64,000 bases of DNA, taken from assembly GCA_947179155.2 (NCBI GenBank), contig OX359273.1, positions 44,401,023 through 44,465,022 on the forward strand. The letters are read 5' to 3'. Shown here in pieces: positions 1-11,971 of this stretch. The notes under the pieces were generated by a model. It made no database searches. It saw nothing but the letters and a program-made list of their open reading frames with translations, and was not told where the DNA came from. Within the stretch, counting starts at the first letter, position 1, and each line of letters begins with the position of its first letter. The stretch comes from Hedera helix (lineage: Eukaryota; Streptophyta; Magnoliopsida; Apiales; Araliaceae). A program made the position numbers and the translations under genes.

Positions 1-523
1 TGAGGTGAATTTCTTTGGCAGGTAATTTTAGCTAGTGAAATTATTGTTCCAAATTAGATATATAATTTGACTTTTAAATTCAAACAATGACTTATTAAAT
101 TTTAAAATTGATATAACTCATAAAAATTTATAGTAAAATAAATTGTGATTAATAATTTTTATTATATACTATACAAATATAACAATTGTATCAATTAAAA
201 TTAAATAAATTTATAACAATTTTAAAATTTAATATGATGATAATTATATTGGGTTCGTGCTATTTCATAAATTAAATTAATAATTACATTAGACACTTAC
301 ATAAATTGAAATAAGATATCTTGTATATAATCGTAAATTCTTGAACTTAAAGGTGAAAGCTTTCAATTATCTTTCTCAATCTTAAGATGGTTATGTAAGT
401 GTCTGTAAAAAAATTTAGTTGGACCAAACTCTAAACGTTTTATTTATAAAATAATAATGGTCAAAATTGTCTATCTATTTATGGGTCATATCAAGCTTAT
501 AAATAAAGTGATTAAATTAATAC
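1..523. other. AT-rich flank without recognisable genes
   Basis: AT-rich sequence upstream of the nested retroelement block. I see no open frame with coding character and no clear repeat termini. The last five bases (519-523, AATAC) are the left target-site duplication of element B. Confidence 0.5.
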
Positions 524-1530
524 TGTAACGCCCCCAAATCCGGGTTCCTCAAACCCTAGACTTGGTACGTCACGATACATCATCTTCATACATGTTCTAT
601 AACTAATGCGGAATATATAAACATAAATTGTTTATTCTACAACATTTCCCAAGGTTTCTAACCTTAACTTACATATATACCTTTAAATTCATAAAAAGGT
701 TTACAAAATTACTTACATTGTAAGACCCCGAATTTTATGAAATACAAAATTTAATTTTTCTTCATATATATATTTTTTTTTGAAACAGTAAGTGGTTAAA
801 TTAAAAAATTGAAAGTTAAGGATGTTATGTGCAAATTTTATTTTGTCGGACAATATTCGCTTTGTCGGGGAATATTCGTTTGGTCGGGGAATATTCGTGC
901 CGTACGACGGCGCCGAAATAATAAATTATTGGTGGACCCCACAACGGAATATTTGTCGGATATAGAAAACGACAGAAGTAACCTTTTTAAATAAAAATAG
1001 TCAACGGAACTGTTAAAATACCGGTGATAAAAGAATAGTAGCATACGGTAGTTTATGGTATTTTCTGTAACACACGGTACTCTACAGTAACACACGGTAT
1101 TGCATAGTGTCTCATATTATTGGTCTGATAATTGACACCGTAACTGTTACGCATCATTTCATCGATAATTGTCACTGCATAATATTTTATATTATCAATT
1201 CAATAATTGTTGTTACACAGTATTTTGCATTATTGATTTAATAATTGTCATTACACTGTATTTTATATCATTGAGTCAATAATTGTTGTTGCACTGTTTT
1301 TAAAATTATTGAACCTAATAATTGTCACAGTAACATATGCACAGTAATTCACATTATTGAATCAATAATTGTCATTACACAGTAACGTATGCTTTATTTT
1401 ACATTATTGTTATCTCTATTATGATGTTATTTAAACAGTTGTATTTCATTAATTTATTGACTTGATATCTAAGAGCTAACTATACTGTATTTATAACAAT
1501 TAGTCATAATAATTGAATTGATAAAGTTAT

Positions 1531-1800
1531 TTGTTTATAATATAAAGTTAGGTGATTATTAGGTGATATGAAATGAATGGTGTAGATTAAAGTGTGAATT
1601 ATTGTTAAATAATTGAATTGATTTGTTTATAATATAAAGTTAGGTGATTATTAGGTGATATGAAATGAATGGTGTAGATTAAAGTATGAATTATTGTTGA
1701 ATAATTAAATTGATTTGTTTATAATATAAAGTTAGGTGATTATTAGGTGATATGAAATGAATGGTGTAGATTAAAGATAATATAATATTTGAAATGGATG
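1531..1800 (+). repeat. Tandem array, unit about 92 bp, about 3 copies
   Basis: Copies beginning TTGTTTATAATATAAAG start near 1531, 1623 and 1715, with a partial fourth ending in GGTGTAGATTAAA near 1810. It lies in C upstream of its TATA box, where LTR U3 repeats usually sit, so a promoter/enhancer role is possible but only inferred. Confidence 0.8.
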
Positions 1801-1864
1801 GTGTAGATTAAAAGATGATCTTTAAATGAATGGTTTAGATTAAATGAATGATAAGATTTTTGGC

Positions 1865-1872
1865 TATAAATA
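1865..1872 (+). promoter_or_regulatory. Putative LTR TATA box of element C
   Basis: TATAAATA in the context GGCTATAAATAGAAGCC, about 40 bp upstream of a CT-rich tract. It is the best promoter candidate inside the LTR block and is used to orient C. Confidence 0.55.
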
Positions 1873-2200
1873 GAAGCCTTAACTTAAGGATTTTTCATAA
1901 ACTTCCTTACTTGTTCTTTCTTTCTCTCTCTAAATACTTCTTGCGAAAGTTCTCTCTAAGTGTACTTAAGTCATCTTGAGTATTTGTGAAGATCTATAAG
2001 TATACGTGTACTGTTCAAGTTAATCAACCTCATTTAAATCAATATCCAGTCACGTGTTGAGGTAAGGGATACCATCTTTTTCATCTTCCATTATTCAAAC
2101 ATACTATGGTAAGGGATTATCATTATTTGATTCTCGATAATAATATTGTTTCTTCCTTACTCATAAGACGTGCCTTTTATTTCCATGTATTAAATGGTGG

Positions 2201-2470
2201 GAATAACCTTACGGAGCGGATTGCCGCCTGTTGGTGAATAACCTTTCGTATTCATTCATTATTAATCTCTGAGAATAACCTTACGGAGCGGATTGCCGCC
2301 TGTTTGGTGAATAACTCTTTGTACTCAAATTCTATTAAATTGTGGGAATAACCTTACGGAGCGGATTGCCGCCTGTTTGGTGAATAACTCTTTGTACTCA
2401 AATTCTATTAAATTGTAGGAATAACCTTACGGAGCGGATTGCCGCCTGTTGGTGAATAACCCTTTGTATT
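2201..2470 (+). repeat. Tandem array, unit 72-73 bp, 4 copies
   Basis: GAATAACCTTACGGAGCGGA followed by TTGCCGCCTGTT starts at 2201, 2273, 2346 and 2419. The copies are nearly identical, indicating recent expansion or homogenisation. It lies downstream of the TATA box of C, so in the predicted transcribed part of the LTR. Confidence 0.85.
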
Positions 2471-4499
2471 AATTTCCTTCACCTTTTGTTAATCAAACCT
2501 GCTACGGTAAGGGATATTATTTTCTTTCATACTCCTAAATCGAAATTTATTATGGAACTATTGCTTCTATAATTCCTGAAAATATTATATGTTCCATAAT
2601 AGTTGAACTTCATTATTTCAACTGAACCTTCCTATTTACGTGAACCTTTCTATTGAATTGTAACCGTTATTCTGAACTGTGGATCTTGAATATCATTTTT
2701 AAATTTCACTCCACATCATGTTGACAATTTGGACATTATTTGAATCTGTACAAAGTAAACTTCCGACACTTATTGTTATCCTATTTCTTCTGTTCATCAT
2801 TTATATCATTCTAATCATCCAAAAATCAAGCTGTTGTGAATATCTGTGGCCGGGGGCACAGATGTGATATATTTGTTGAACAGATGATAGGTTAAAGGCG
2901 ATATAATAGGTTAAAGGCGATACATCTGTTCGGTGTCTTTTATGGCACGTGGTGAATGTTCTCTTTGGCCCGTAGTGCAAAGATGAACTGTTGTTTGGTA
3001 TGATTATGACCAAAGGCTGAATCTGGAATAATCATGACCGTTGGTGTTATATTGAATGTCTTTGGCCCGTAGTGCAAAGATGAACTGTTGATGTGCATGA
3101 TTATGATCAGGAACTGTGAATTTGTATTATCTTGACTAATGATATTTCAGATGATAAAAGTTGATGATGTTTTTCCTAAAAAGAGAACCGAGTGGACATT
3201 ATTGTCTGCATTATTCTTCTAATAGATTACTCATTCCGCTGCTATTATTGATCTGAACGTTGTTTAAGAATTTAACTGCAGTTTTTGATATAAACCTTGT
3301 AGTCTATTGTATTCTATCAAGAACTCAACTGTTGAAGACTAATGATAATTTATTCGTCATTATCTTAGTCATGATATTTCTTACTGGGCTATTTGAGCTC
3401 ACCCTTTCTTTTGTTCCATTGTTTTTCAACAGGAGATGAAAACATAACAGGGTCTAACCGGGGAATGGAGTGAGGGTCCGAGGAATAGTTATCATAGTCT
3501 TCACATTTTGTAAAATAGTGTGGCAATAATAGTGAAGACTTAGTTGTGTATTATTATACACTGTATTGTTGTACGTTGTGCTTTGTTGTAATAATTTTGT
3601 TGTAGTTTTTTGACGACTCAAGTTTGGGCTGTGTGGGCCCAGATTTGGGGGCGTCACATACATCATATAACAATTTTGTTATCATGAATAACACTATAAT
3701 CTTGTCTTTTGCGTCTGTCTCCGTCTCTCCTCGGACATTCGTATTATTCTGAAATTTGTTATCATGATATAGCAAGAGTGAGCAACGACTTTGCTCAGCA
3801 AGTTTAAATACAATAACGATATATCATGATTGAAAGAAAGAACAAGCTTTCGGATTTTCAACAATATAATAATTGTGAAAGAGTACGAATCATAATTTCA
3901 ATAATTGAATGACTGAATCAAGTAATGTTGAGTGTCAATAATGACCATGAACAATTTTAACTGAACCTTATGGTAATGAAGGTGATCAGCCTTTCATACC
4001 TGATGAACACATGCAACAAGCACTATGTGCGAATCAACAATTTAAAGATGTGGAATAATTATACAAAATTAAACCATAGCATGCTTGAAACGTAATAACT
4101 TGAATTTGAGTTAGGTACTTGAACAATAAAATAATATATCCTGCTCGAATATAAATTGAGTAGGGTTTAGGAAACTTGCATGTCTGCTTAGCTACAATTA
4201 ATGTCTAGCTTTAACTAACTGGGCTTTGAAAGACCTAACATTAGTAAAGTTGGTCTAATAATTAGTACAGCGTATTTGTACAACTATACGCTCATTAAGA
4301 AACTTATCTACCACACATAAGTACTAACACATAATTTACATCAGTCAAAACAATATTATTAACCTTATAGACCCTCAATCATATTAGGTTAATAATTTAA
4401 TAAATTAGAAAATATTTTTCTTAAGTGTTGGACACTTATTAAACTATTAAACAATTTATTATAATTATTTAAACAAAAGAGTTAAAAGACATTTTCTTT

Positions 4500-4985
4500 A
4501 TTTCATTAAATCTAATTTCATTTAATTACTATTTATCATTAATTAAATAGTAAGTAATTAACTACCTTTAGTTATTATTTAATAATAAATAATAACTTAC
4601 AAGATTTATTTATTATTTAAAATTAATCAAATAATAAATAATTATATTATATTAAAAATAATCAAATATCTTTAGTTATTATTTAATAATAAATAATAAC
4701 TAATTAACTAGATTCATTTATTATTTAAAGTTAATTAAATAATAAATAATAAAATTATATAGTAAATACTCAAATATCATTAGTTATTATTTAATAATAA
4801 ATAATAACTAACTAAATTTATTTATTATTTAAAGTTAATCAAATAATAAATAATTAAATAATCAATCTTAGTTGTCTTTAATTATTATTTAATAGTAATT
4901 AAATAATAATTAATTAATTTATCATCCTTGTTTATTATTTAATATTAATTAAATAATAATTAGTTTAATCGTAAATTCAGAAGAT
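4500..4985. repeat. AT-only repeat block of TTATTATTTAATAATAAATAA motifs
   Basis: Repeated short palindromic motifs of the form TTATTATTTAATAATAAATA recur at irregular spacing through element B; the counterpart in D (about 8700-9310) has related but diverged motifs. Strongly self-complementary and noncoding. Confidence 0.6.
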
Positions 4986-5290
4986 ATAATATTAACTAGA
5001 TTAATATTTACAACATTTAAATATTAATCCAAAATACTTATTATATTTAAAAAAAAATATAATATTAAACTAACTAGATTAATATTTACAACATTTAAAT
5101 ATTAATCCTAAATACTTATTATATTTAAAAAAATATAATATTAAACTAACTAGATTAATATTTACAACATTTAAATATTAATCCTAAATACTTATTATAT
5201 TTGAAAAAATATAATATTAAACTAACTAGATTAATATTTACAACATTTAAATATTAATCCTAAATACTTATTATATTTGAAAAATATAAT
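4985..5290. repeat. Tandem array, unit 76-78 bp, 4 copies
   Basis: ACTAGATTAATATTTACAAC occurs at about 4995, 5073, 5149 and 5225. The units are nearly identical. The array lies in element B and has no equivalent in D, so it expanded in B after the two copies diverged. Confidence 0.85.
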
Positions 5291-5492
5291 ATTCAATACC
5301 TAAATATCATTTTTGTATTATTAATATTTTTGTTATAATTTTAAATTAATTTTTAAACATTTAAATTAATTTAAATTATCCAGAATGGCAAAATCGTAAA
5401 TAAAATGAAAAACCGGACCGATGGCAATTTCGTAATTAATTAGAAAACCGAACGGAGGGGCATTATGGTAATTTCTGCCAAAAAATCTGTTA

Positions 5493-5652
5493 CCGCGCAT
5501 TGCGCGCACCGACAAAGTTTGGTCCCAAACGGTGCCGTTTTATGGGCACCGAGCTGGCTTCCGCGCATAGCGCGTGGAAGAAATTTCTTACACGCCAAAA
5601 CGACGTCGTTTTTCGGTCCGCGGCCAACAGTGAACAGGGTCGCGCGCATTGC
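5493..5652. repeat. GC-rich array of alternating palindromes in element B
   Basis: In an otherwise AT-rich element this CpG-rich island holds five palindromes centred near 5500, 5533, 5567, 5604 and 5646. They alternate between a GCGC-type (CGCGCATTGCGCG, CCGCGCATAGCGCG) and an ACGT-type (AAACGGTGCCGTTT, AAAACGACGTCGTTTT). The same series occurs in inverted order in D at 8276-8440. Short open frames across it are by-products of the GC content. Confidence 0.75.
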
Positions 5653-6679
5653 GCGGCACCCTCTTTTTCTTTCCCCTTAGCAGATTGTGAATAGTAGTTT
5701 TAATACACTACTTTAATAAAAATTATACCTTCAAGTAAGCTTTAAAAATCCGAAAAAATTACCAATCACTTAATATCAATTTATAACATGAAAATTTAAT
5801 TTTTCATGATTTAATATTAAAAAATTTTATAAAAATTTTTACATCACATAAACTACCACAAATCAAAACTTTTTGTGTATAACTCCATTTTGAGTGATTC
5901 AAACTTTGTTTTTCTCATGATTTAATGTTCTATAATATTATAACATTAAATCTAAGTTTTATAAAAATATTTTTGGACATAAATTCCAAAACTTATTTAC
6001 ACACTATTAAATACATATTTTAGCATATAAAATATACCAAAATACAAACCAAGCATATTAAACTCAAGCATGGCATAAATATTACCACTACACATTATTA
6101 ACTATATTAACATGTTTATACTAACATGATAATTTATTTAATTTAAAAACAAACTACATTTAAAATAATCATTACCTCATTTTAATGGCTATCTTCATTT
6201 TTCTTCCAAAATGGGTTGTGAATGTCATGAACTAACTTATGCTTTCTTCTTCTTCCTTGAAGCTCCACCCAAAATCTCTCTCAAATATTTATCCTCTCAA
6301 TATTTTGCTCTCAAGACTTAGAAGATGAAAGATAGAAAATGAATAACAAAACTCCTAAATTGTAAGTATACTTACAATTTGGATAGATATAAATTCTATA
6401 TCTATTAAAATTTACCATCATGAGAGTGGTTGGAGACTTGTGCAAGAATTTTAGCTAAGGACAAAGTGGGTGAAAAGAAGAATGGTGCTCATGTCCTTTG
6501 AAAATAAAACAAGCAATCCTTTTAATTAATTAAAAGAAAAATAAAAATCAATTAACAATCAATTTCATCCTCTCTCTCCTCTCCTTGCCGGCAATGCACA
6601 AATATTTGTCCCAAAATGTTAGTCACATGCCACTTTTTAATAAATAATAGTTTAATTAAGTATTTTTCAAGTGGGCCAA

Positions 6680-9600
6680 TGTAATGTCCTAGAATTTCCA
6701 CATCTTTATTAATTAAATTATTAATTTAATTTCCAACGAGTTATTTTTTTCGAGATTATTTAAATCTTTTTATGTGATTAATTAATTATGTGATTAAATA
6801 ATTATGTAATTAATTACTAAAATTAATTAAAGGGGGTCACTAATATGTTATTAAATTAGTGAACAAACCCTAAAGTTTTAATATCAAATTAATTGATAAG
6901 TTTCATATTAATTAAATATTCAATTAAATTGAATATAATGAGTGAATTAAATATAATAAATTAATTAATATGATTATTAATTAATGTAAATAATGTGAAA
7001 TATTAATAATAATATTTATTAGTCCATTTAGTAATTTAATACTAATGGGTTAGAATATTTAATTATTTATTCAATTTAATTATTTATTTAATCATGGATT
7101 GAATAATTAATGTTTAAATTATTAAATTAGCCCAACATGGGTCAATTAGTAGCCCAAATGTAGAATAATAAAATTTGACAATTTAGTAGCCCAAACAATT
7201 TAATAGAAGCCCAATTGGTATTTTAAATTAAAGCCCAATGATTGACCCACTTGGAAAATACTTAATTTAACTATTATTATTTAAAAAAAAAATGAAAAGT
7301 GACTTGATTTTGGGACAAATCAAATGTCCATCAGCCGTGTAGGTGAGTGAGGAGAGAGAAAATGATTTTTTTTTTATTTTCTTTTATTTTTCATTTATTT
7401 AATATTAGGTTGCTTGTTTTGATTTTTGGGAAAGTCTTTTCCCACAAAATCCTCACCAACTTAGTATGGGTTAGCTAACTTGTGTAAGTATCCAATAGGT
7501 GCATGATGGGCTAAAATTATTAGATATAATTTATGTATCTAGTAATATTTCAAGTATACTTGAAATGTGAGATATACTTCATTTTATTTTTCAAGCAAAA
7601 GAAAGTTAGAAATAGTTGAGAGAAAACTTTAAGTGAGAGCATAATATTTGAGAGATCAAGTAAGAAGAAGAAATCCTAAGTTAGTTCATGCCATCCTCCT
7701 TCACAACATATTTTGGAAAGAAGAGGAGAATAGCTATCAAAACAAGGTAGTTATTTTTAAACCCTAATCTTGCTTTTCTTTCAAGTTATGGTATAAATAT
7801 TAGTGTAATAATTTCTATGGTTAATATCATGCTATGTATGTTTATATAGTTGATCATGGGTTTAACTTATGTGTTATGAGTTTTATTGAATGAAAAACAT
7901 GTATTTGGTTGTGTGAAAATAAATCTCAATATAATGATTAACGATAATTTTTGATAATATTTAGATTTGATGTTCTAATATTATAGAACATTAAATCATG
8001 AGAAAAACAAAGTTTGAATCACTCAAAATGGAGTTTTATACAAAAAGTTATGATTTATGGTAGTTTATGTGATGTAAATTTTTTTATAAAAAAATATTGA
8101 TATTAAATCATGAAAAAATTAATTTTTCATGTTATAAATTAATATAAGATGATTGGTAATTTTTTTGGATTTTTATTGAGCATTTAAAGCTTACTTGATG
8201 GTATAATTTTTATTAAAGTGGGTTTTTTCTGGTCACTGTTCACGTTCTGCGGGAAGAAAAAAAATTTAAGGCTTTCCGCGCAATGCGCGGATGCCACTAT
8301 TCACCGAGGACGCGGAGCCAAACGACGTCGTTTGGCGTCCGTGAAATTTTACTCCGCGCGTTATGCGCGGAGGCCATTTCCGGGGTTTCAAAAACGACGC
8401 CGTTTTGGTCCTGCATCGGCTTACGCGCGCAATGCGCGAGAAACTGTTTTTCGCCATTTTGCCCCTCCGTGTTTTTTTCGGCATAATTACCATTCTGCCC
8501 TCGGTTCAGTTTTCGAATTAATTACGGAAATGCCATCGGTCCGTTTTTTCAACTTATTTACGAAAATGCCATTCGGGTTATTTTTAATTAATTTAAATAT
8601 TTAAAAATTAAATTAAAATTATAACAAAAATAATAATAATACAAAAATAATATTGGGGAGGATATTTTTCATTAAGTTTAATATTTAAATTATTTTAAAT
8701 ATTAATCTAGTTAGCTAAACCATGGTTAAGTTAAATAAATTATTATTTATTTATTATTTTAAATGTTAATAATAAATAAAGATGATAAATTAGCAATTAT
8801 TATTTAATGCCTAGTAAATAATATTTAAAGAGAGATAAAATTTATAAATTAATTATTTATTATTTAAATATTATTAAATAATAAATAAGGATAATTAAGT
8901 AATTAATTATTATTTAATTAACATTAAATAACGATTAATGGAAATTAAGTTATTAGAGTAATAATTTATTATTTAATTAAAATAATAAATAAGAATGATT
9001 TGATTATTATTTAACCTTAAATAATAATTAAAATTAAATAATTAATTATTATTTAATTGACATTAAATAATAATTAAAGAGGATTAAGATTAGTAAACTA
9101 TTATTTAATTTCCTTAATTAAATAATAAGTAAGGTTAATTACTTAGTTAATTATTGGTTGATTAACATTAAATTAAAGAAGGTTAAAACTAAGTTAATAA
9201 TTATTTATTATTTAATTATAATTAAATGATAAGTAAGTACAATTAGTTATTATTGATTTTAAATAATAACTAGAGTTAATTAATTTCTATTTAATCAATA
9301 TTAAATAGTAATTAAAAAGAGATTGAGTTAATAAAATAAATTGAATTGAATTAAACAATTATAATAAGTTGTTTAAGGGTTTAATAAGTGTCCAACACTT
9401 AAGAAAAATATTTTCTAACTTATTAAATTATTAACCTAAAATGATTAAGTGTCTATAAGGTTAATAATATTGTTTTGACTAATGTAAATTATGTGTTAGT
9501 ACTTATGTGTGGTAAATAAGTTCGTTATTAAGCGTATAGTTATGCAAATACGCCGTACTAATTATTAGACCAACTTTATTAATGTTAGGTATTTCAAAGC

Positions 9601-10603
9601 AAGTTAGTTAAAGCTAGACAATTATTGTAGCTGAGCAAACAGGCAAGTTCTCTAACCCTACTCAATTATTATCGTTGAACAAGTTTCCATACTTGTATTT
9701 ATTGTTAAAGCTTGCAGTGGTTTAATTATTTAAAATTATTCCACATCCATATTGTTTATACAATCGCACTTAGTGCATTTGAAGCTTATTAGTTCTTGAT
9801 TCATGAACTGTATTAAAAATGTCTTAAGCTAATAATTCAGCTAGACATTACGTTTCTAAATTCAATAACTTGAATACTTTTAAAAGCTTATCCAAACCAT
9901 TGTTGGGTGCGGATTTCTTATATTAAGTCTGAGAATTGAACAACCCTAAATTAGGGGATTTTGTGTCGGGAAACCGACTTTGGGCGCCAGTGACTAAATG
10001 TAATGCATATACAGCGGGTTGAATAGGCTGATCCCCTTGAAAACCAAACAACTCAAAGGGTCAGAGGAAACTCTAGTATACCCTAGTTAGTTCAGGGTCC
10101 TTAGTGACCACTCAGCATTTTAAGATTCAAATATTCTGTTTATTAAAATTTGAATCCTGTTTCATTCACAATTGTTATATCTATTGTTGAATCATTGTTG
10201 ATATTTCCCATTCATTCAATATATATTAAATCTATATGATTGTTCTAAACTTGCTGAGCAAACTAGTTGCTCATTCTTGCTATATCATGAACCATTTTTC
10301 AGATAATCCTGATTGCTCAAAGAAGGATAAAGGAAAAGGAAAAGCCAGAGCTTAAGTTAGCTTATGCATGCTAATTAGATCTTTAATTATGTATTTACGG
10401 TTGTTAAACCTTTTGTAATTCCTTGTGATAGGAACTGTTATTATGTTAAGGTTGATAGACCCTGGTATTGTAACCTTTTGAAGGGAACCAATATGTATTA
10501 TTCCGCGATATTTAAATGCAATGTATGTATTTAATTGTTAGTAATGTGTTGAATAGTGAGAACCAAACTCGAGGTTATGGAACCCGAATTTGGGGTCGTC
10601 ACA
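6680..10603 (+). mobile_element. Nested LTR-like retroelement D, same family as B, opposite orientation
   Basis: D starts TGTAATGTCC at 6680 and ends GGGGTCGTCACA at 10603. GCCAA flanks it (6675-6679 and 10604-10608), and its removal restores element B sequence. From about 7260 to 10600 it is recognisably the reverse complement of B (about 6660 back through 3664, then into 718-524), so it is a second copy of the same family inserted head-to-head. Matching landmarks include the latent GC palindrome array, the TGTCCAACACTTAAG segment (4421 versus 9390) and the CTTGCTGAGCAAA segment (about 3797 versus 10252). Length is 3.92 kb and no protein-coding frame is credible, so a solo LTR is most likely. 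Confidence 0.85.
8276..8440. repeat. GC-rich array of alternating palindromes in element D
   Basis: Five palindromes centred near 8283, 8326, 8362, 8398 and 8432: CCGCGCAATGCGCGG, the perfect 18-mer CCAAACGACGTCGTTTGG (8318-8335), CTCCGCGC/GCGCGGAG, AAAACGACGCCGTTTT and GCGCGCAATGCGCG. Spacing is mostly 33-37 bp. Order and spacing mirror the array in B, although the intervening sequence differs. Confidence 0.75.
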
Positions 10604-11971
10604 GCCAATCATTGGGCTTTAATTTAAAATACCAATTGAGCTCTAATTAACTTGTTTGAGCTACTAAATTGTCAAGTCCATTTAATTTATCATTGGGCTA
10701 TTTAATTATATCCCAAATGATTAATTATTAATTTTGTTACACATTAATTATCCAATCCATAATTAAATAATAATTGAATTGATTAATTAATTAAATACTC
10801 TAACCCATTAATATTAAATTACTAAATGGACTAATAATATTATTAATAATATTTTATATTATTTACATTAATTAATTATCATATTAATTAATTTATAAAA
10901 ATTTAATTCACTCATTATATTCAATTTAATTGAATATTTAATTAATGACAACTTGTCAATTATTTTGATATTAAAACTTTAGAGTGTGTTCGCTAATAAT
11001 AATATATATAATCTATATATATTATTTATACACATCCCTTACCTCAAAAACAATTTCACAATAAATTATGAAATTTAAATAAATACAATATATAATTTAA
11101 TATATATTATTTACGCCATAAATTAAATTATTTAATACATTTACATTAAATAATTTATTTCTCATCAATTATGGAAATAATTCCATTTACCCGAAAATAC
11201 ATTAAAATAATAATATATTTACTCAATTTCTTATTTAAATAATTTATTTAATTATTTAATTAATATTACACAAATAATTGTATAATTAAATTTCTCAATC
11301 CCATAAATCATTTACAATGATTTATTTAATTATAGAATATATTCATTTAATATATTCAATTACTATTTAAAATTTCTCAATTAATTTAAACCCTTTATAT
11401 ATATGTACATATATATGAAATTAAATATTGTACAATATATATAATTACTAATCTCCTTTAATTAATTCAACTACTTTATATAATTTATAATTATATAATT
11501 TACATAATTATTCCTCACAAATAATTTATCAACAATTTGCATAATTGTTGATTATTGAATATAATTAATTCCACAATAAACCTTTTAATTCAATTCGGAT
11601 TAATTTAATATTAATCTATCTATTTAATCACAATTTAATTAACCATTAAATTATGTTACTAAATATGCACGCATATATATATATTCATATAAATACATAT
11701 TTAATTTACATGCAACCACGTCGCATAATTACATAACTCCACTAATTAATTCTCTTAATTTAATTAGACTTGTTGTTAGTCAAGTTTATTGAATTATCAC
11801 TTTACTTGCTAACTTATCAAAAATTTTGATATCACCATATCTAAGTTAGTCCGTTAAATTTAATTTGGACCTCTATTTATCTATCACTACTAAGTTATCA
11901 AACTCCAACCTTTATTAAATATTAAATATTTTATTTCTAATTTATTTAAATATCCGGGATATTACAAATAC

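Larger units (their letters stand above)
719..3658 (+). mobile_element. Nested LTR-like retroelement C (solo LTR)
   Basis: C starts TGTAAGACCCCG at 719 and ends GGGGGCGTCACA at 3658. The 5-bp sequence TACAT lies on both sides (714-718 and 3659-3663), and removing C rejoins element B. A TATAAATA box at 1865-1872 followed by a CT-rich stretch (1913-1935) looks like an LTR promoter and start of R, which sets the plus orientation. Internally it holds two tandem arrays (about 1531-1800 and 2201-2470) and a duplicated segment reading TTTGGCCCGTAGTGCAAAGA near 2964 and 3061. At 2.94 kb with no coding region it is best read as a solo LTR. Confidence 0.85.
524..11966 (-). mobile_element. Outer LTR-like retroelement B (solo LTR or noncoding LTR derivative), split by two nested insertions
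   Basis: B starts TGTAACGCCCCC at 524 and ends GGGATATTACA at 11966, flanked by a perfect 5-bp duplication AATAC (519-523 and 11967-11971). Its own sequence is 524-718, 3664-6679 and 10609-11966, about 4.57 kb; the gaps are elements C and D. TG...CA ends plus a 5-bp duplication are the hallmark of LTR retroelement integration. No gag, protease, RT or integrase reading frame and no internal pair of LTRs is visible, so a solo LTR or large noncoding derivative is most likely. The minus orientation is inferred because its left end matches the inverse of the right ends of C and D (CGTCACA type). The GC-rich terminal motif recalls Ty3/gypsy chromovirus LTRs, but this lineage call is inference. Confidence 0.8.

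Noticed and set aside
809..1095. Overlapping open frames near the left end of element C
   Set aside because: They lie in noncoding LTR sequence, overlap on opposite strands and resemble no protein family.
5440..5694. Three overlapping open frames on both strands
   Set aside because: They are produced by the GC-rich palindrome array, which lacks stop codons; the frames on both strands are equally open.
8218..8604. 128-codon open frame in element D
   Set aside because: It covers the matching GC-rich palindrome array and runs into AT-rich sequence; no domain is seen and the copy in B is not preserved as a frame.
6680..11966. A single TIR transposon from 6680 to 11966 (TGTAATGTCC ... GGATATTACA)
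   Set aside because: These ends belong to two elements. The target duplications GCCAA and AATAC and the continuity of B across D show that 6680 pairs with 10603 and 11966 with 524.
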